Source: Limobrevibacterium gyesilva
GTDB taxonomy: Bacteria; Pseudomonadota; Alphaproteobacteria; Acetobacterales; Acetobacteraceae
Length of the DNA: 64,000 nt
Assembly: GCF_025989185.1 (NCBI RefSeq)
Contig: NZ_JAPDNT010000007.1
Coordinates: forward strand, 121,559-185,558
Direction: 5' to 3'
Shown here: positions 1 to 12,400 of the stretch, one piece after another
Layout: each line of letters opens with the position of its first letter
Position numbering within the stretch: the stretch's first letter is position 1
Program-made: the position numbers and the translations under genes
The notes under the pieces: generated by a model
Database searches by the model: none
The model's input: the letters and a program-made list of their open reading frames with translations, nothing else
Told to the model about the DNA's origin: nothing

Positions 1-12
1 GAGTGCGCAGCG

Positions 13-1616
13 ATGAAGACCACGCGTCGGACCATCATGCAGACAGGGCTGGCCATCGCGGCCATCGCGGCCGCACCTTCGGTCTTGCGGGCGCAAGCCC
101 GGCCGCCGGCATCACGCACGATCCGCGCGGTGATGCACGGCGACATCCGACCTACGATCCGATCTGGACGACGGCGAACATGTCCGCCTATCACGGGGCC
201 ATGGTCTACGACACGCTGTTCGGCATCGACGGCGAAGAGGCGCCGCAGCCGCAGATGGTCGGCAAATACGGCGCCTCCGACGACAAGCTGACATGGACTT
301 TCGAGTTGCGCGACGGCCTGCGCTGGCATGACGGCACGGCGGTGACGACGGCCGATGTCGTTCCCTCGCTGAAGCGCTGGGCCGCCCGCAATGGCGCCGC
401 CCAGTTGATGATGCAGCGGGTGCAGGCCATCGAGGCCAAGGACGACAAGACATTCACCATCGTGCTCAAGGAGAGGTTCGGGCTGCTGCTGGACACCCTG
501 GCCAGCAGCGACACGCCGACCTGCTTCATGATGCGCAAGCGGGAGGCCGAGACCGACCCGATGCAGAAGATCGACCAGGTGGTCGGTTCCGGGCCGTTCA
601 CGTTCAATGTCGCGGAGACGAAGGCGGGGTCGCAGTACGTCTATGACAAGAACGCCACCTACGTGCCGCGCGGCGAGCCCCCCAGCGGCATTGCCGGCGG
701 CAAGGTGGTGAAGGTGGACCGCGTCATCTACCAGAACATGCCGGACAGCCAGACGGCGGTGGCGGCCTTGCAGGCGGGTGAGATCGACTTCTACGAGATC
801 CCGCCGATCGACCTGATGGCGCAGCTGCAATCCGATCCCAACCTCGTCTTCGAGGTGCTCTCCGAGCTTGGAACGGTCGGCATGATGCGGGTGAACCACC
901 TGCAGCCGCCGTTCGACAACCAGAAGGTCCGGCAGGCATTGCTGTACACCGTCAAGCAGGAAGACATGCTGCGGCCGACCTTCGTCGATCCGAAGTGGTT
1001 CCATGGCTGCGGCAGCTTCTTCACCTGCGGATCGCCGATGGAGAACGACGCCAACATGGCGTGGTACACCGGCGGGCAGAACCTGGCGAAAGCGCGCGAA
1101 CTGATGAAAGAGGGAGGCTATGACGGCCGTCCGATCGTGCTGCTGCAGGCCACCAACATTCCCTACATGAGCAATGCGGCGACCGTCCTTGCGCAGCAAC
1201 TGCGTTCGGCCGGGTTCACGGTGCAGCTGGAGCCGATGGACTGGTCCAACGTGGTGCAGCGCCGCACCAGCAAGGCCCCGCCGGACAAGGGCGGGTGGAA
1301 CATCTTCATCACCTCAGGCGGGGGAAGCAGCTACAGCAATCCCTATATCGACATCGGCATGGCCGCGAACGGCGAGAAGGGGTGGTACGGCTGGCCGACG
1401 AACGAGCTGCACGAGCAGCTGCGGGAGAAATGGATCAACGCCGAGACGCTCGCCGAGCGCAAGGCGATCGCCCGGCAGATCCAGGACAATGCCTGGAATT
1501 TCGTGCCGCATCTCTATTACGGCCAATGGACGCAACCGGTGGCCCACCGCAAGAACGTAACCGGCTGGGTTCATGTGCCGGAGATCATCCCGTTCTGGAA
1601 CGTCCAGAAGGGCTGA
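13..1616 (+). pseudogene. Peptide ABC transporter substrate-binding protein (SBP family 5), frameshifted
   Basis: This would be a periplasmic peptide/nickel-type (family 5) solute-binding protein. The ATG at 13 opens a twin-arginine signal (MKTTRRTIM, then a hydrophobic stretch ending near ILRAQ). That frame is lost at about 147-148, and the mature protein continues in the frame ending at 1616. Alignment with the intact copy at 1755-3359 shows the cause: the tandem copy reads ATC CCG ACT where this one reads ATC CGA CC, so one C is missing. The remaining ~485 residues are collinear with the second copy and otherwise open. No other start in the downstream frame would give a signal peptide. It is either a real inactivating deletion or a sequencing error; the well-kept downstream frame means a recent event or an error. 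Confidence 0.85.
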
Positions 1617-1754
1617 CGGAGAGTCTTCCTGCGGCCCCGGGCCGTTACGTGCTTGTCGCACAAACGGAACCAGCGTTACTGTTCAGGCCCGCAGTACGTG
1701 CCGCACGCTCCCGCCAGAGGAGCGGCGGCGCTGCGACGAACAGGGAGCGGGAAG

Positions 1755-3359
1755 ATGAAGACGACGCGCCGGACGATCATGACGACCGGGCTTGCGGCGG
1801 CTGCTACCGTGGCCGGACCCGGCATCCTGCGGGCACAGACCCGCCCGCCGGCCGCGCGCACCATCCGCGCGGTGCCGCATGGCGACATCCCGACTTACGA
1901 CCCGATCTGGACCACGGCGAACATGTCCGCCTATCACGGCGCGATGGTCTACGACACGCTGTTCGGCATCGACGCCAACCTCGCGCCGCAGCCACAGATG
2001 GTCAGCGGCTTCGGCGTTTCCGAGGACAAGCTGACCTGGACGTTCGAGCTGCGCGACGGGTTGCGCTGGTCGGACGGCAGCGCCGTCACCTCGGCCGACG
2101 CGGTCCCGAGCATCCGCCGCTGGGCGGTGCGGTCCGGCTCCGGCCAGCTGCTGCTGCCACGTATCAGGGATGTGTCGGCGAAGGACGACAAGACCTTCAT
2201 CATCGCGCTGAAGGAGCCGTTCCCGCTGCTGCTGGACATGCTGGCCTCCAGCACCACGCCGCTGTGCTTCATCATGCGCAAGCGCGAGGCGGAAACCGAC
2301 CCGATGCAGAAGATCGACCAGGTCGTCGGCTCGGGGCCGTTCATCCTGAACGCCGGCGAGACCAAGGCCGGCAACCAGTACGTCTACGACAAGAACCCGA
2401 ACTACGTGCCGCGCGGCGAACCCCCCAGCGGCATCGCCGGCGGCAAGGTGGTGAAGGTGGACCGGGTGATCTTCCAGAACATGCCGGACAGCCAGACGGC
2501 GGTGGCAGCGCTGCAGGCGGGCGAGATCGATTTCTACGAGATCCCGCCGATCGATCTGCTCGACCAGTTGCAGGGCGACCCGAACATCACCGTGGAGAAC
2601 CTCTTCGAACTGGGGGCGGAGGGCTATATCGGCCTCAACTGGCTGCACCCGCCCTTCGACAACCAGAAGCTGCGGCAGGCGCTGCTATATATCGTCAAGC
2701 AGGAGGACATGCTGCGGCCGACCTTCGTCGACCCGAAATGGTATCGCACTTGCGGCAGCTGGTTCGCCTGCGGCTCGCCGATCGAGAACGATGCCAACAC
2801 CGCCTGGTTCAAGGGCGGCCAGGACCTTGCCAAGGCACGGGCGCTGATGAAGGAAGGCGGCTATGACGGCCGCCCCGTGGTGATGCTGCAGGCCACGAAC
2901 ATCCCGTACATGATGAATGCCGCGACGGTCATGGCGCAGCAGATGCGCTCGGCCGGGTTCAACGTGCAGCTTGCGCCCATGGACTGGGCCAATGTCGTGC
3001 AGCGCCGCTCCAGCAAGGCGCCGCCGGACCAGGGCGGCTGGAACATCTTCTTCACGTCCTCGGGCGGCCTCGCCATGAGCAATCCCTACATGATCGGCGG
3101 CATGGCCACGATCGGCGACAAGGGATGGTTCGGCTGGCCCACCGACGAACGCAACGAGCAGCTGCGCGACCAGTGGCTGAAGGCGGAGACATTGGAGCAG
3201 CGCAAGGTGGTCGCCGCGCAGATCCAGGATAATGCCTGGAACATCGTGCCGCACATGTATTACGGCCAATGGGTCCAGCCCACGGCGCACCGGAAGAACG
3301 TGACCGGTTGGCTGCACGTGCCCGAGGTGATTCCGTTCTGGAACGTCGTGAAGACCTGA
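1755..3359 (+). CDS. Peptide ABC transporter substrate-binding protein (SBP family 5)
   Basis: This 534-residue periplasmic solute receptor delivers ligand to the permease pair encoded downstream. It starts with a Tat-type leader (MKTTRRTIM, then an Ala-rich hydrophobic stretch; probable cleavage after ILRAQ at about residue 28). The family-5 core follows, with typical blocks such as LTWTFELRDGLRWSDG and GSGPF, and a C-terminal region ending PEVIPFWNV. The start is fixed by the leader and by a GGGAGCGGGAAG stretch just before the ATG. It is a tandem near-duplicate of the frameshifted gene at 13-1616. The closest well-known relatives bind dipeptides, oligopeptides or opines; the actual ligand cannot be read from sequence. 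Confidence 0.93.
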   Translation: MKTTRRTIMTTGLAAAATVAGPGILRAQTRPPAARTIRAVPHGDIPTYDPIWTTANMSAYHGAMVYDTLFGIDANLAPQPQMVSGFGVSEDKLTWTFELRDGLRWSDGSAVTSADAVPSIRRWAVRSGSGQLLLPRIRDVSAKDDKTFIIALKEPFPLLLDMLASSTTPLCFIMRKREAETDPMQKIDQVVGSGPFILNAGETKAGNQYVYDKNPNYVPRGEPPSGIAGGKVVKVDRVIFQNMPDSQTAVAALQAGEIDFYEIPPIDLLDQLQGDPNITVENLFELGAEGYIGLNWLHPPFDNQKLRQALLYIVKQEDMLRPTFVDPKWYRTCGSWFACGSPIENDANTAWFKGGQDLAKARALMKEGGYDGRPVVMLQATNIPYMMNAATVMAQQMRSAGFNVQLAPMDWANVVQRRSSKAPPDQGGWNIFFTSSGGLAMSNPYMIGGMATIGDKGWFGWPTDERNEQLRDQWLKAETLEQRKVVAAQIQDNAWNIVPHMYYGQWVQPTAHRKNVTGWLHVPEVIPFWNVVKT

Positions 3360-3375
3360 GGGGACCTGCGACCTC

Positions 3376-4317
3376 ATGATCGGCACCATCGTGCGGCGCC
3401 TGTTGTCGATGTTGCCGGTCATGGGCGTGGTGGCCGTCTGCGTCTTCCTGCTGCTGCATCTCGCCCCCGGCGATCCTGCGGCGATCATCGCCGGCGAGAA
3501 CGTCTCGCCCGAGAACATCGCCCGCATCCGCGCGCAGCTTGGCCTCGACCAGCCGGTGTGGCGGCAGTTCCTGGTCTGGGTGGGCTCGCTGCTGACGGGG
3601 GATCTGGGCCAGTCGATGTTCTGGGGCGATTCCGTCACCTCGCTGATCGGGCAGCGCGCCGAGCCGACGATATCGCTCGCGTTCACGACGGTGATGGTCG
3701 CGGTGTTCCTGGCGATCGGTCTCGGCGTGCTGGCGGCCGCCTGCGCCGGCACGCTGGTCGACCGGCTGGTGATGGGCTTCGCCGTCATGGGGTTCTCGGT
3801 GCCGGTGTTCGTGGTCGGCTATCTGCTGATCTTCGTGTTCGCCATCAACCTGAAATGGCTGCCGGTGCAGGGCTACACGCCGATTTCCGAAGGCGTGGCG
3901 CCGTGGCTGCGCAATCTCGTGCTGCCGTCGATCGCGCTCGGCATGGCCTATGTGGCGCTGATCGCGCGCATCACCCGCACCACCATGCTGGACGTGCTGG
4001 CCGAGGACTACATGCGCACGGCGAAGGCGAAGGGCGTGGCCATGCGGCCGATGCTGTTCAGGCACGCGCTCAAGAACGCTGCGGTGCCGATCGCCACCGT
4101 CGTGGGCAACGGCGTCGCCTTGCTGATCGGCGGCGTTGTGATCACCGAAACCGTCTTCAACATTCCGGGCGTCGGGCGGCTCGTCGTGGATGCGATCGCA
4201 CGGCGCGACTATCCGATCATCCAGGGCGTCATCATGGTGTTCTCCGGCGTCTATGTGCTGGTCAACCTGCTCGTGGACCTGTCCTACACGTTTCTCGACC
4301 CCAGGATCCGCGATTGA
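3376..4317 (+). CDS. Peptide ABC transporter permease, DppB/OppB type
   Basis: This 313-residue inner-membrane permease is one half of the translocation channel of the importer. It shows the family's N-terminal helix with the LLHLAPGDPA motif, then about five more hydrophobic segments. The cytoplasmic coupling (EAA-like) region lies around DYMRTAKAKG and the C-terminus reads SYTFLDPRIRD, which is typical of DppB. It begins 16 bases after the binding protein, and its stop is followed directly by the ATG of the second permease, so the set is surely one operon. Confidence 0.95.
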   Translation: MIGTIVRRLLSMLPVMGVVAVCVFLLLHLAPGDPAAIIAGENVSPENIARIRAQLGLDQPVWRQFLVWVGSLLTGDLGQSMFWGDSVTSLIGQRAEPTISLAFTTVMVAVFLAIGLGVLAAACAGTLVDRLVMGFAVMGFSVPVFVVGYLLIFVFAINLKWLPVQGYTPISEGVAPWLRNLVLPSIALGMAYVALIARITRTTMLDVLAEDYMRTAKAKGVAMRPMLFRHALKNAAVPIATVVGNGVALLIGGVVITETVFNIPGVGRLVVDAIARRDYPIIQGVIMVFSGVYVLVNLLVDLSYTFLDPRIRD

Positions 4318-4318
4318 G

Positions 4319-5146
4319 ATGACCCTCCGACGCTTCGGCCGCCGCAACCCGACGATCGTCATCGGCGCTTTGCTGCTGCTGCTGGTCACCGCCGCTGCCA
4401 TCGCGGCGCCGCTCATCGCCGGCGACCCGCTGCTGATCACGCCGGTCGATCGCCTGCTGCCGCCTTCGGAGAAATACTGGCTTGGAACCGATCACCTTGG
4501 CCGCGACGTCTATGCCCGCGCGGTGTTCGGGGCGCGCATCTCGCTGCTTGTCGGCGTGGCGGTCGCCGCCGTCTCGGTCGTCGTCGGCCTTGGCATCGGG
4601 TTGGCCGCCGGCTACTGGCGGCAGGTGGACGCGGTGGTGATGCGGTTCATGGACGGGATGATGGCCATCCCGGCCATTCTGCTGGCGATCGCCCTGGTGT
4701 CGCTGAACCGCGCCAGTGTGTTCATCGTCGTCGTCGCCATCAGCCTGCCGGAGATTCCGCGCGTTGTGCGCCTGGTCCGGTCGGTCGTGCTGACGGTGCG
4801 GGAGATGCCGTATATCGAGGCCGCCGTCTCCGGCGGCAGCCGCGGCCGCAAGATCGTCATCCGCCACATCCTGCCCAGCACGGTGGCGCCGCTGATCGTG
4901 CAGGCCACCTACATCGCCGCCTCGGCCATCCTCATCGAGGCCGGGCTGTCGTTCCTGGGTGCGGGCGTGCCGCCGGAGATTCCCACGTGGGGCAACATGA
5001 TCGCATCCAGCCGCCTGTTCGTCGCGCGTGCGCCCTGGACGATCTTCGCGCCCGGCACGCTGCTGGCGCTGGTCGTCCTGGCGGTGAACCTGGTGGGCGA
5101 CGGGCTGCGCGACCTTCTCGACGTGCGCCTGGCGCGGCGGATGTGA
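4319..5146 (+). CDS. Peptide ABC transporter permease, DppC/OppC type
   Basis: This 275-residue inner-membrane permease pairs with the preceding DppB-like protein. The N-terminal helix and the [17 protein letters not shown] block are characteristic of DppC. The binding-protein-dependent transport domain covers the C-terminal ~190 residues, with the motif [17 protein letters not shown] near the end. I chose the ATG at 4319 because it follows the upstream stop by one base; the frame stays open further upstream, but that part only reads through the dppB-like gene. Confidence 0.95.
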   Translation: MTLRRFGRRNPTIVIGALLLLLVTAAAIAAPLIAGDPLLITPVDRLLPPSEKYWLGTDHLGRDVYARAVFGARISLLVGVAVAAVSVVVGLGIGLAAGYWRQVDAVVMRFMDGMMAIPAILLAIALVSLNRASVFIVVVAISLPEIPRVVRLVRSVVLTVREMPYIEAAVSGGSRGRKIVIRHILPSTVAPLIVQATYIAASAILIEAGLSFLGAGVPPEIPTWGNMIASSRLFVARAPWTIFAPGTLLALVVLAVNLVGDGLRDLLDVRLARRM

Positions 5147-5148
5147 CG

Positions 5149-6146
<998 letters not shown>

Positions 6147-6150
<4 letters not shown>

Positions 6151-7115
6151 CCGAGCCCGTGGTCGCCGTGCAGGGCCTGCAGAAGTATTTCCCGGTGCAG
6201 CGCGGCATCCTGCGCCGCACGGTCGCCACGGTGCGGGCGGTGGACGGGGTCACGCTCGCCATCGCGCCGGGCGAGACGCTCTGCCTGGTCGGCGAGTCCG
6301 GCTGCGGCAAATCGACGGTCGGCCGCCTCATCCTGCGGCTGATGCAGCCGACCGGCGGCCGCATCCTGCTGCGCGGCACCGACGTCACCACGCTCGGCGA
6401 GGCCGCCATGCGACCGCATCGCCGGCATGCGCAGATGGTCTTCCAGGACCCCTATGCCTCGCTGAATCCGCGCCTGACCGCCGGGATGATCGTCGGCGAG
6501 CCGCTGGAGAACTACGACGACATGGCCGGGGCGGACCGGCGGGCAAAGGTGGCCGCCCTGCTGGAACGCGTCGGCCTGCGCGCCGAAGCCATGCACAAAT
6601 ATGCGTTCGAATTCTCCGGCGGCCAGCGCCAGCGCCTGGGCATCGCGCGGGCGCTGGCGCTCGATCCCGGCCTCATCGTCGCCGACGAGGCGGTCTCGGC
6701 GCTCGACGTGTCCGTGCAGGCGCAGGTGCTGAATCTGCTGATGGACCTGCAGGAGGAGCGCGGCATCGCCTACCTGTTCATCTCGCACGACCTGGGCGTG
6801 GTGGAGCATATCGGCCACCGCATCGCGGTGATGTATCTGGGTCAGATCGTGGAGCTGGCGCCGAAGGCCACGATCTTCGCGGCCCCGCTGCACCCCTATA
6901 CCGAGGCCCTGATCGCCGCGGCGCCCATCCCCGACCCGCGTGCCAGGACCGAACGGATCGTGCTGGAAGGCGATATCCCCAGCGCCATGAACCCGCCATC
7001 CGGCTGCCGCTTCCACACCCGCTGCCCGATTGCCGTGGCGCGCTGCCGGACCGAGGCGCCGCTGCTGCGGCAGGTGGCGGCCGGGCACGCGGTTGCATGC
7101 CATCTGCGCCCGTGA
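6147..7115 (+). CDS. Peptide ABC transporter ATP-binding protein, DppF/OppF type
   Basis: This 322-residue second ATPase of the importer forms a heterodimer with the DppD-like protein in this family. Walker A (GESGCGKS) is at about residues 49-56, the signature is [15 protein letters not shown], the Walker B block reads [15 protein letters not shown], and the H-loop is in LFISHDLG. The C-terminus has the family's Cys-containing tail ([15 protein letters not shown]). Walker B reads DEAV rather than the usual DEPV, a mild variation that keeps the catalytic Glu. It is the last gene of the importer operon. Confidence 0.95.
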
Positions 7116-7189
7116 TGGCGGCGGCCGGCCGCGACTCGGAACGCTGGGTCCGTGGCTGAGCCGGCGCCTTCCGGTGTCGGTTCAATGCC

Positions 7190-7942
7190 TTGCCTGGAAC
7201 TGTTGACCGGCCCCGGCGGTCCAGCTACCCCCGGAGCGTGATTGCATCCGCCCCGTCCCGCCCGTTCATCCGCGTCCGAGGTCGCTCCTTCGTGGCGCTG
7301 GTACTGACGCCTGAACCACCGGTCGCCGACTGGCTGGCGGCGCTTGACAGCCAGATGAAACAATCCCCGTCGGTGTTCGAGGCCAGGCCGGTGATCGTCG
7401 ATATGTCCGGGCTGCCGCGCGGGACCGACCTGACCGCCGTGGTCGACGCGCTCATGGCGCGCGACCTGCGCATCATCGGGGTCGAAGGCGCGGACCCGGA
7501 CTGGACGGACGGCCAGACCTGGGGCCGCACCCCGATGATGAGCACCAGCCGGGCCGACCGGTTCTACGAAGTGACGACGGAAGTGGCCGACGTGCCGGCA
7601 CTGCCGAAGGAGCCGTCGGCACTGGTGCTGACGCGCCCGGTGCGGTCGGGGCAGTCGGTTACGTTCATGCAGGGCGACGTGACCATCGTCGGCTCGGTGG
7701 CGTCGGGTGCCGAGGTCATCGCCGGCGGCTCCATCCATGTCTACGGCGCGCTGCGCGGCCGCGCCGTCGCGGGCCTGCTGGGCCAGCCGGGTGCGCGGAT
7801 CTTTTGCCGCCGACTCGACGCCGAACTGCTAGCCATCGACGGAATCTACAAGACGGCTGATGACATCGAGCCGGAGCTTCGGGGGCGTGCGGTGCAGGCA
7901 TGGTTGGACGGTGAGGCCGTGATGCTTGCGGCCTTGGACTGA
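7190..7942 (+). CDS. minC: Septum site-determining protein MinC
   Basis: This is the FtsZ-assembly inhibitor that, with MinD, blocks division at the poles. The protein has 250 residues from the ATG at 7190. The N-terminal MinC domain is followed by a short linker and the C-terminal beta-helical domain. That domain has the family blocks VRSGQSVTFMQGDVTIVGSV, GAEVIAGGSIHVYGALRGRA and GQPGARIFCRRLDAELLAIDG. The start is uncertain: neither the ATG at 7190 nor the in-frame GTG at 7238 has a well-spaced ribosome binding site. minD and minE follow at once. Confidence 0.93.
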   Translation: MPGTVDRPRRSSYPRSVIASAPSRPFIRVRGRSFVALVLTPEPPVADWLAALDSQMKQSPSVFEARPVIVDMSGLPRGTDLTAVVDALMARDLRIIGVEGADPDWTDGQTWGRTPMMSTSRADRFYEVTTEVADVPALPKEPSALVLTRPVRSGQSVTFMQGDVTIVGSVASGAEVIAGGSIHVYGALRGRAVAGLLGQPGARIFCRRLDAELLAIDGIYKTADDIEPELRGRAVQAWLDGEAVMLAALD

Positions 7943-7969
7943 CGGCGCAGATCAGAGGGTGATGTAAAG

Positions 7970-8785
7970 ATGGCCAAGGTCCTCGTTGTGACATCGGGAA
8001 AGGGCGGCGTCGGCAAGACGACGTCCACCGCCGCCCTGGGGGTGGCGCTCGCGAAATCGGGGCAGAAGGTGGCGGTGGTCGATTTCGACGTCGGCCTGCG
8101 CAATCTCGACCTGGTGATGGGCGCCGAGCGGCGCGTGGTGTTCGACCTGATCAACGTGGTGCAGGGCGATGCCAAGCTGGCGCAGGCGCTGATCCGCGAC
8201 AAGCGGGTGGAGAATCTGAGCCTGCTCGCCGCCTCGCAGACCCGCGACAAGGATGCGCTGACCCAGGAAGGCGTCACCCGCGTGATCGGGGAGCTGCGGG
8301 AGAAGTTCGACTGGATCATCTGCGACAGCCCTGCCGGCATCGAGCGGGGGGCCACGCTGGCGATGTACCATGCCGATGTCGCGGTGGTCGTGACCAATCC
8401 CGAGGTCTCCTCGGTGCGTGACTCGGACCGGATCATCGGCCTGCTCGACAGCAAGACGGCCAAGGCGGAGAAGGGGGAGCGGATCGAGAAGCACTTGTTG
8501 CTGACTCGCTACGACCCCGTGCGCGCGGAACGCGGCGACATGCTGAAGACCGAGGACGTGCTGGAGATCCTGTCGATCCCACTGCTGGGCATCATTCCCG
8601 ACAGCGAGGAGGTGCTGAAGGCATCGAATCTCGGCGCGCCGGTGACGCTGAGCAGCCCGACCAGCGCCCCGGCCCGCGCCTATTTCGACGCGACCCGGCG
8701 CCTGATCGGCGAGACTGTGGCAATGACCGTCCCCACGGACAAAAAAGGCTTCATGGAAAGGCTGTTCGGGCGGAGGGTGGCATGA
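7970..8785 (+). CDS. minD: Septum site-determining ATPase MinD
   Basis: This 271-residue membrane-associating ParA/MinD-family ATPase recruits MinC and oscillates under MinE control. The deviant Walker A motif KGGVGKTT is at residues 11-18, with the signature lysine at 11. Switch regions ([21 protein letters not shown]) are intact. The C-terminal amphipathic membrane-targeting helix reads [14 protein letters not shown]. The start has a GAGGGTGATGTAAAG stretch before the ATG, and the stop overlaps minE by ATGA. Confidence 0.97.
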   Translation: MAKVLVVTSGKGGVGKTTSTAALGVALAKSGQKVAVVDFDVGLRNLDLVMGAERRVVFDLINVVQGDAKLAQALIRDKRVENLSLLAASQTRDKDALTQEGVTRVIGELREKFDWIICDSPAGIERGATLAMYHADVAVVVTNPEVSSVRDSDRIIGLLDSKTAKAEKGERIEKHLLLTRYDPVRAERGDMLKTEDVLEILSIPLLGIIPDSEEVLKASNLGAPVTLSSPTSAPARAYFDATRRLIGETVAMTVPTDKKGFMERLFGRRVA

Positions 8786-9042
8786 ACCTGTTCGGCTTCT
8801 TCAGCCGGCGCAGTTCCGCGCCGGTCGCGCGCGAGCGCCTGCAGATCCTGCTGGCGCATGAGCGCGCCTATAGCGGCAAGTCGGACCTGGCCGCGATCCT
8901 GCAGGAGGAAATCCTGGCGGTGATCGCGAAGCACATCGAGCTCGACCGCGACAAGGTGCAGGTCAAGCTGGACCGCGGGAAGGCGGTCTCCACCCTGGAG
9001 ATCGATATCGAGATGCCGACGCAGGTCGGCGCCAGGGCATAG
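8782..9042 (+). CDS. minE: Cell division topological specificity factor MinE
   Basis: This 86-residue protein is a normal length for MinE. It displaces MinC from MinD and stimulates MinD ATPase activity. The N-terminal membrane helix ([10 protein letters not shown]) precedes the anti-MinCD segment ([14 protein letters not shown]). The topological specificity domain follows ([20 protein letters not shown] and LEIDIEMP). It is translationally coupled to minD by a 4-base overlap and ends the min operon. Confidence 0.97.
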   Translation: MNLFGFFSRRSSAPVARERLQILLAHERAYSGKSDLAAILQEEILAVIAKHIELDRDKVQVKLDRGKAVSTLEIDIEMPTQVGARA

Positions 9043-9497
9043 CCGCCTTGTGAGCCGGTGCGGGCCGCGGCTGCGTCAGCGAGGCCCCACTCCCTTGTGA
9101 TGATTGCCGCTTCGGCCACCCCTCGGGGCGGAGGTGAACGACTTCGTCCGGATGGTGGAGACGCAATCCAGTTCCAATGGGGTCGGACCTGGCCTGCACG
9201 GAGTGGGCCGGTGAGACGTATGCGTGACCTGCAAACCGGACCATCGATGGTTCTGCGTCCCGCACCGGTGCGGCGAGGGTTCGCTGTGGCCGAAATGTTA
9301 CGATAACATACCGTAAGACGGCGCCAACCTCACGCCGCAAGCCGGATTTGAGGGGCCGGTCTCGCCACCGGGCGCACCACCTCCGGGAGAGCGTCGAGCG
9401 GCGCGCGCCACTGCCGGGTGCGGCCGGATTGGCCTTGCGCATCTTTCCCCGGGCATACCCGCGCCAAACCCGGCGCCGAGGCGTATAGTGCGCCCGT
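9043..9497. other. Non-coding stretch between minE and the glutamate dehydrogenase gene
   Basis: No gene is supported in these ~450 bases. Open frames are short, and the longer antisense frame resembles no protein and lacks a start signal. The only local anomaly is an AT-rich patch at 9292-9316 with a small imperfect dyad (TTACG...CGTAA at 9298-9316). It could mark a promoter or operator for the downstream gene, but no good -35/-10 pair could be fixed. Confidence 0.5.
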
Positions 9498-12400
9498 GTG
9501 AACCGGCGGATGACGTGCCGGCCGCGCGCAGGCATGGGGGATAACGGCGAAATGGTCGATGGGAACGTGAACGAAAACGCGTCGGCAGGGGGCGTGGCGG
9601 CCGCGGAGACGGCGCCGACGGGGTTCCAGGAGCTTCTCTTCGGCCGCGTCGATCCGCAGGATCTGGCGTGCTGCTCGCCGGCCGACATCCGGCGCCTGAC
9701 GGAAAGCGCCTATCGCCACGTCTCTGAGCCGCGCCAGCACGGCCAGCCCGACATCCGCCTGCTCGACCACGAGATCACCGGCAAGAGCAAGCGTCGGGAG
9801 ATCACCGTCATCGAGGTGGTCAACGACAACATGCCGTTCCTGCTCGATTCCACGCTCGCCGAGATCGCCGAGCAGGGCTACGAGCCGACCCTGGTCGCGC
9901 ACCCCATTCTGGCGGTCGAGCGCGACCGCAGCGGCGCGCTGCGCCGTCTCGTGGGTGAGGCGGTGGGGGTGGCGCCTGCGGGCGTGCGCCGCGAAAGCTT
10001 CCTGCACATCCATCTCGACCGCATCGACGATTCCGCGGCCCGCGCACGGCTGGTCGAGGGGCTGTCGAAGGTCTACGCCGATGTTGCGGTTGCGGTCGGC
10101 GACTGGGTGGCGATGCGCACGCGCGCCTACCAGGCGGTGCAGGCCTATCGCGTGAACCCGCCGCCGCTTTCGCGCGAGGAGGTGACCGAGGCGATCGCCT
10201 TCCTTGAATGGATCGGCGCCGACAACTTCACCTTCCTGGGCGTGCGCGAATACCGTCTGCCCGAAGACGACGCGGCCGATCCGATCGAGGGCACCGGCCT
10301 CGGCCTGCTGCGCGACCCCGCCGTGCGCGTGCTGCGCCGCGGCCGCGACCTGGTGGTGGTGACGCCGGAGATCCGCGCCTTCCTGCAGCGGCCGCGCGCG
10401 CTGATTATCACCAAGGCCAACGTGAAGACGCGGGTGCACCGGCGCGCGCATCTCGACTATATCGGCGTCAAGCTGTTCTCCGACGCGGGCGAGCTGCAGG
10501 GCGAGCTGCGGATCATCGGCCTGTTCACAGCCAACCTCTACACCAACGTCACCGGCGCCATCCCGTATCTGCGCCAGAAGATCGCCGGCGTCGTGGCACG
10601 GGCCGGCTTCGACCCCGCCAGCTACGCCGGGCGGGGGCTGCTGGCGGTGCTGGAGAGCTACCCCCGCGACGAGCTGTTCCAGGTGGACGAGGACACGCTC
10701 TACCGCTTCGCTATCGAGATCATGAACCTGTCCGAGCGGCCGCGCATCCGCGCGCTCGCCCGCGCCGACGAGTTCGACCGCTTCATCTCCGTGCTCGTCT
10801 TCATCCCGAAGGACCGCTACGACACCACCATTCGCCGGCGCGTCGGCGATTTCCTGGCCCAGGTCTACCAGGGCCGGGTCTCCGCCGCCTACCCGACCTA
10901 CCCCGAGGGGCTGCTGGCCCGCACCCACTTTATCATCGGCCGCGACGAAGGCCGGACGCCGGTGCTCGATCAGGAGACGCTGGAGCGCGGGATCGCGGCG
11001 ATCGTGCGCACCTGGAGCGACGGTCTGCGGACGAGCCTTGATGCCCGTACGGACGGCGCCAAGGCCCGTGCCTTGTTCGCCCGCTATGGCGACGCCTTCT
11101 CCGCCGCCTACCGCGAAGCGTTCTCGCCGGACGAGGCGACGCGCGACATCGGCATTCTGGAGGGCCTGTCCGAGGACCATCCGCTCGCCGTCGATCTGTA
11201 CCGCCACGACAGCGACCCGGACACCCGCGCCAATCTGCGCCTGTTCTCCCGCGGCACCGCGTTGGCGCTGTCGCAGCGCGTGCCGCTGCTGGAGAATCTC
11301 GGCTTCCGCGTCGTCAATGAGCGGACCTACCGCATCGCCCCCGCCGACGTGCCGGAAGCCGGGCGGATCTGGCTGCACGACATGGTGCTGGAGCGCGCGT
11401 CCGGCGCCGCGATCGACATCCAGACGATCCACGGCCCGGTGGAAGCGACGTTGCTGGCGCTGTTCCAGGGCCGCGCGGATTCCGACGGCTTCAACCGGCT
11501 GGTGCTGGAAGCTGGGCTGGCCTGGCGTGATGTCGCCATGATCCGCGCGCTGGGCCGCTACCTGCGGCAGATCCTGGTGCCTTATGCCCAGGACTACCTG
11601 GCGGCCACGCTGTCGCGGCATGCCCGCATCGCGGCGCGCATCGTGGCGCTGTTCCGTACCCGCTTCGATCCCGCGGCCGACGCCTCGGTGCGCGAGGAGC
11701 GCGAGGCGGCGATCCGGGCCGACATCGAGACCATGCTGGCCGACGTCGCCAGCCTGGACGACGACCGCATCCTGCGCCGCTTCGTCAACCTCGTCGAAGC
11801 CGCGGTCCGCACCAATTTCTTCCAGACCGGCGCGGACGGCATGCCGCGCGAGACCATCACCTTCAAGTTCGTCTGCGCCAAGGTGGAGGCGCTGCCGTTG
11901 CCGCGCCCGCTGTTCGAGATCTTCGTCTACTGCCCGCGCGTGGAGGGCCTGCACCTGCGCTTCGGCAAGGTGGCGCGCGGCGGCCTGCGCTGGTCCGACC
12001 GGCCGCAGGACTACCGTACCGAGGTGCTCGGCCTAGTGAAGGCGCAGCAGGTCAAGAACGCCGTCATCGTGCCGGTGGGCGCGAAGGGCGGCTTCGTGCC
12101 GCAGCGCCTGCCGCCGGCGTCGGACCGGCAGGCGTGGATGGCCGAGGGCACCGAGAGCTACCGCATCTTCGTGCGCAGCCTGCTTGAGCTGACCGACAAC
12201 CTGGTCGAGCACCACCTGGTCCCGCCGGCCGACACCGTGCGCCACGATGCCGACGATCCCTATCTCGTCGTTGCCGCCGACAAGGGCACCGCGACCTTCT
12301 CGGACGTCGCCAATGCGCTCTCCATCGAGGCGAATTTCTGGCTTGGCGACGCCTTCGCTTCCGGCGGCAGCAACGGCTACGACCACAAGCATATGGGCAT

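Noticed and set aside
9298..9316. TTACG...CGTAA dyad as a specific operator
   Set aside because: The arms are only 5 bases with no second copy found; mentioned only as an AT-rich patch.
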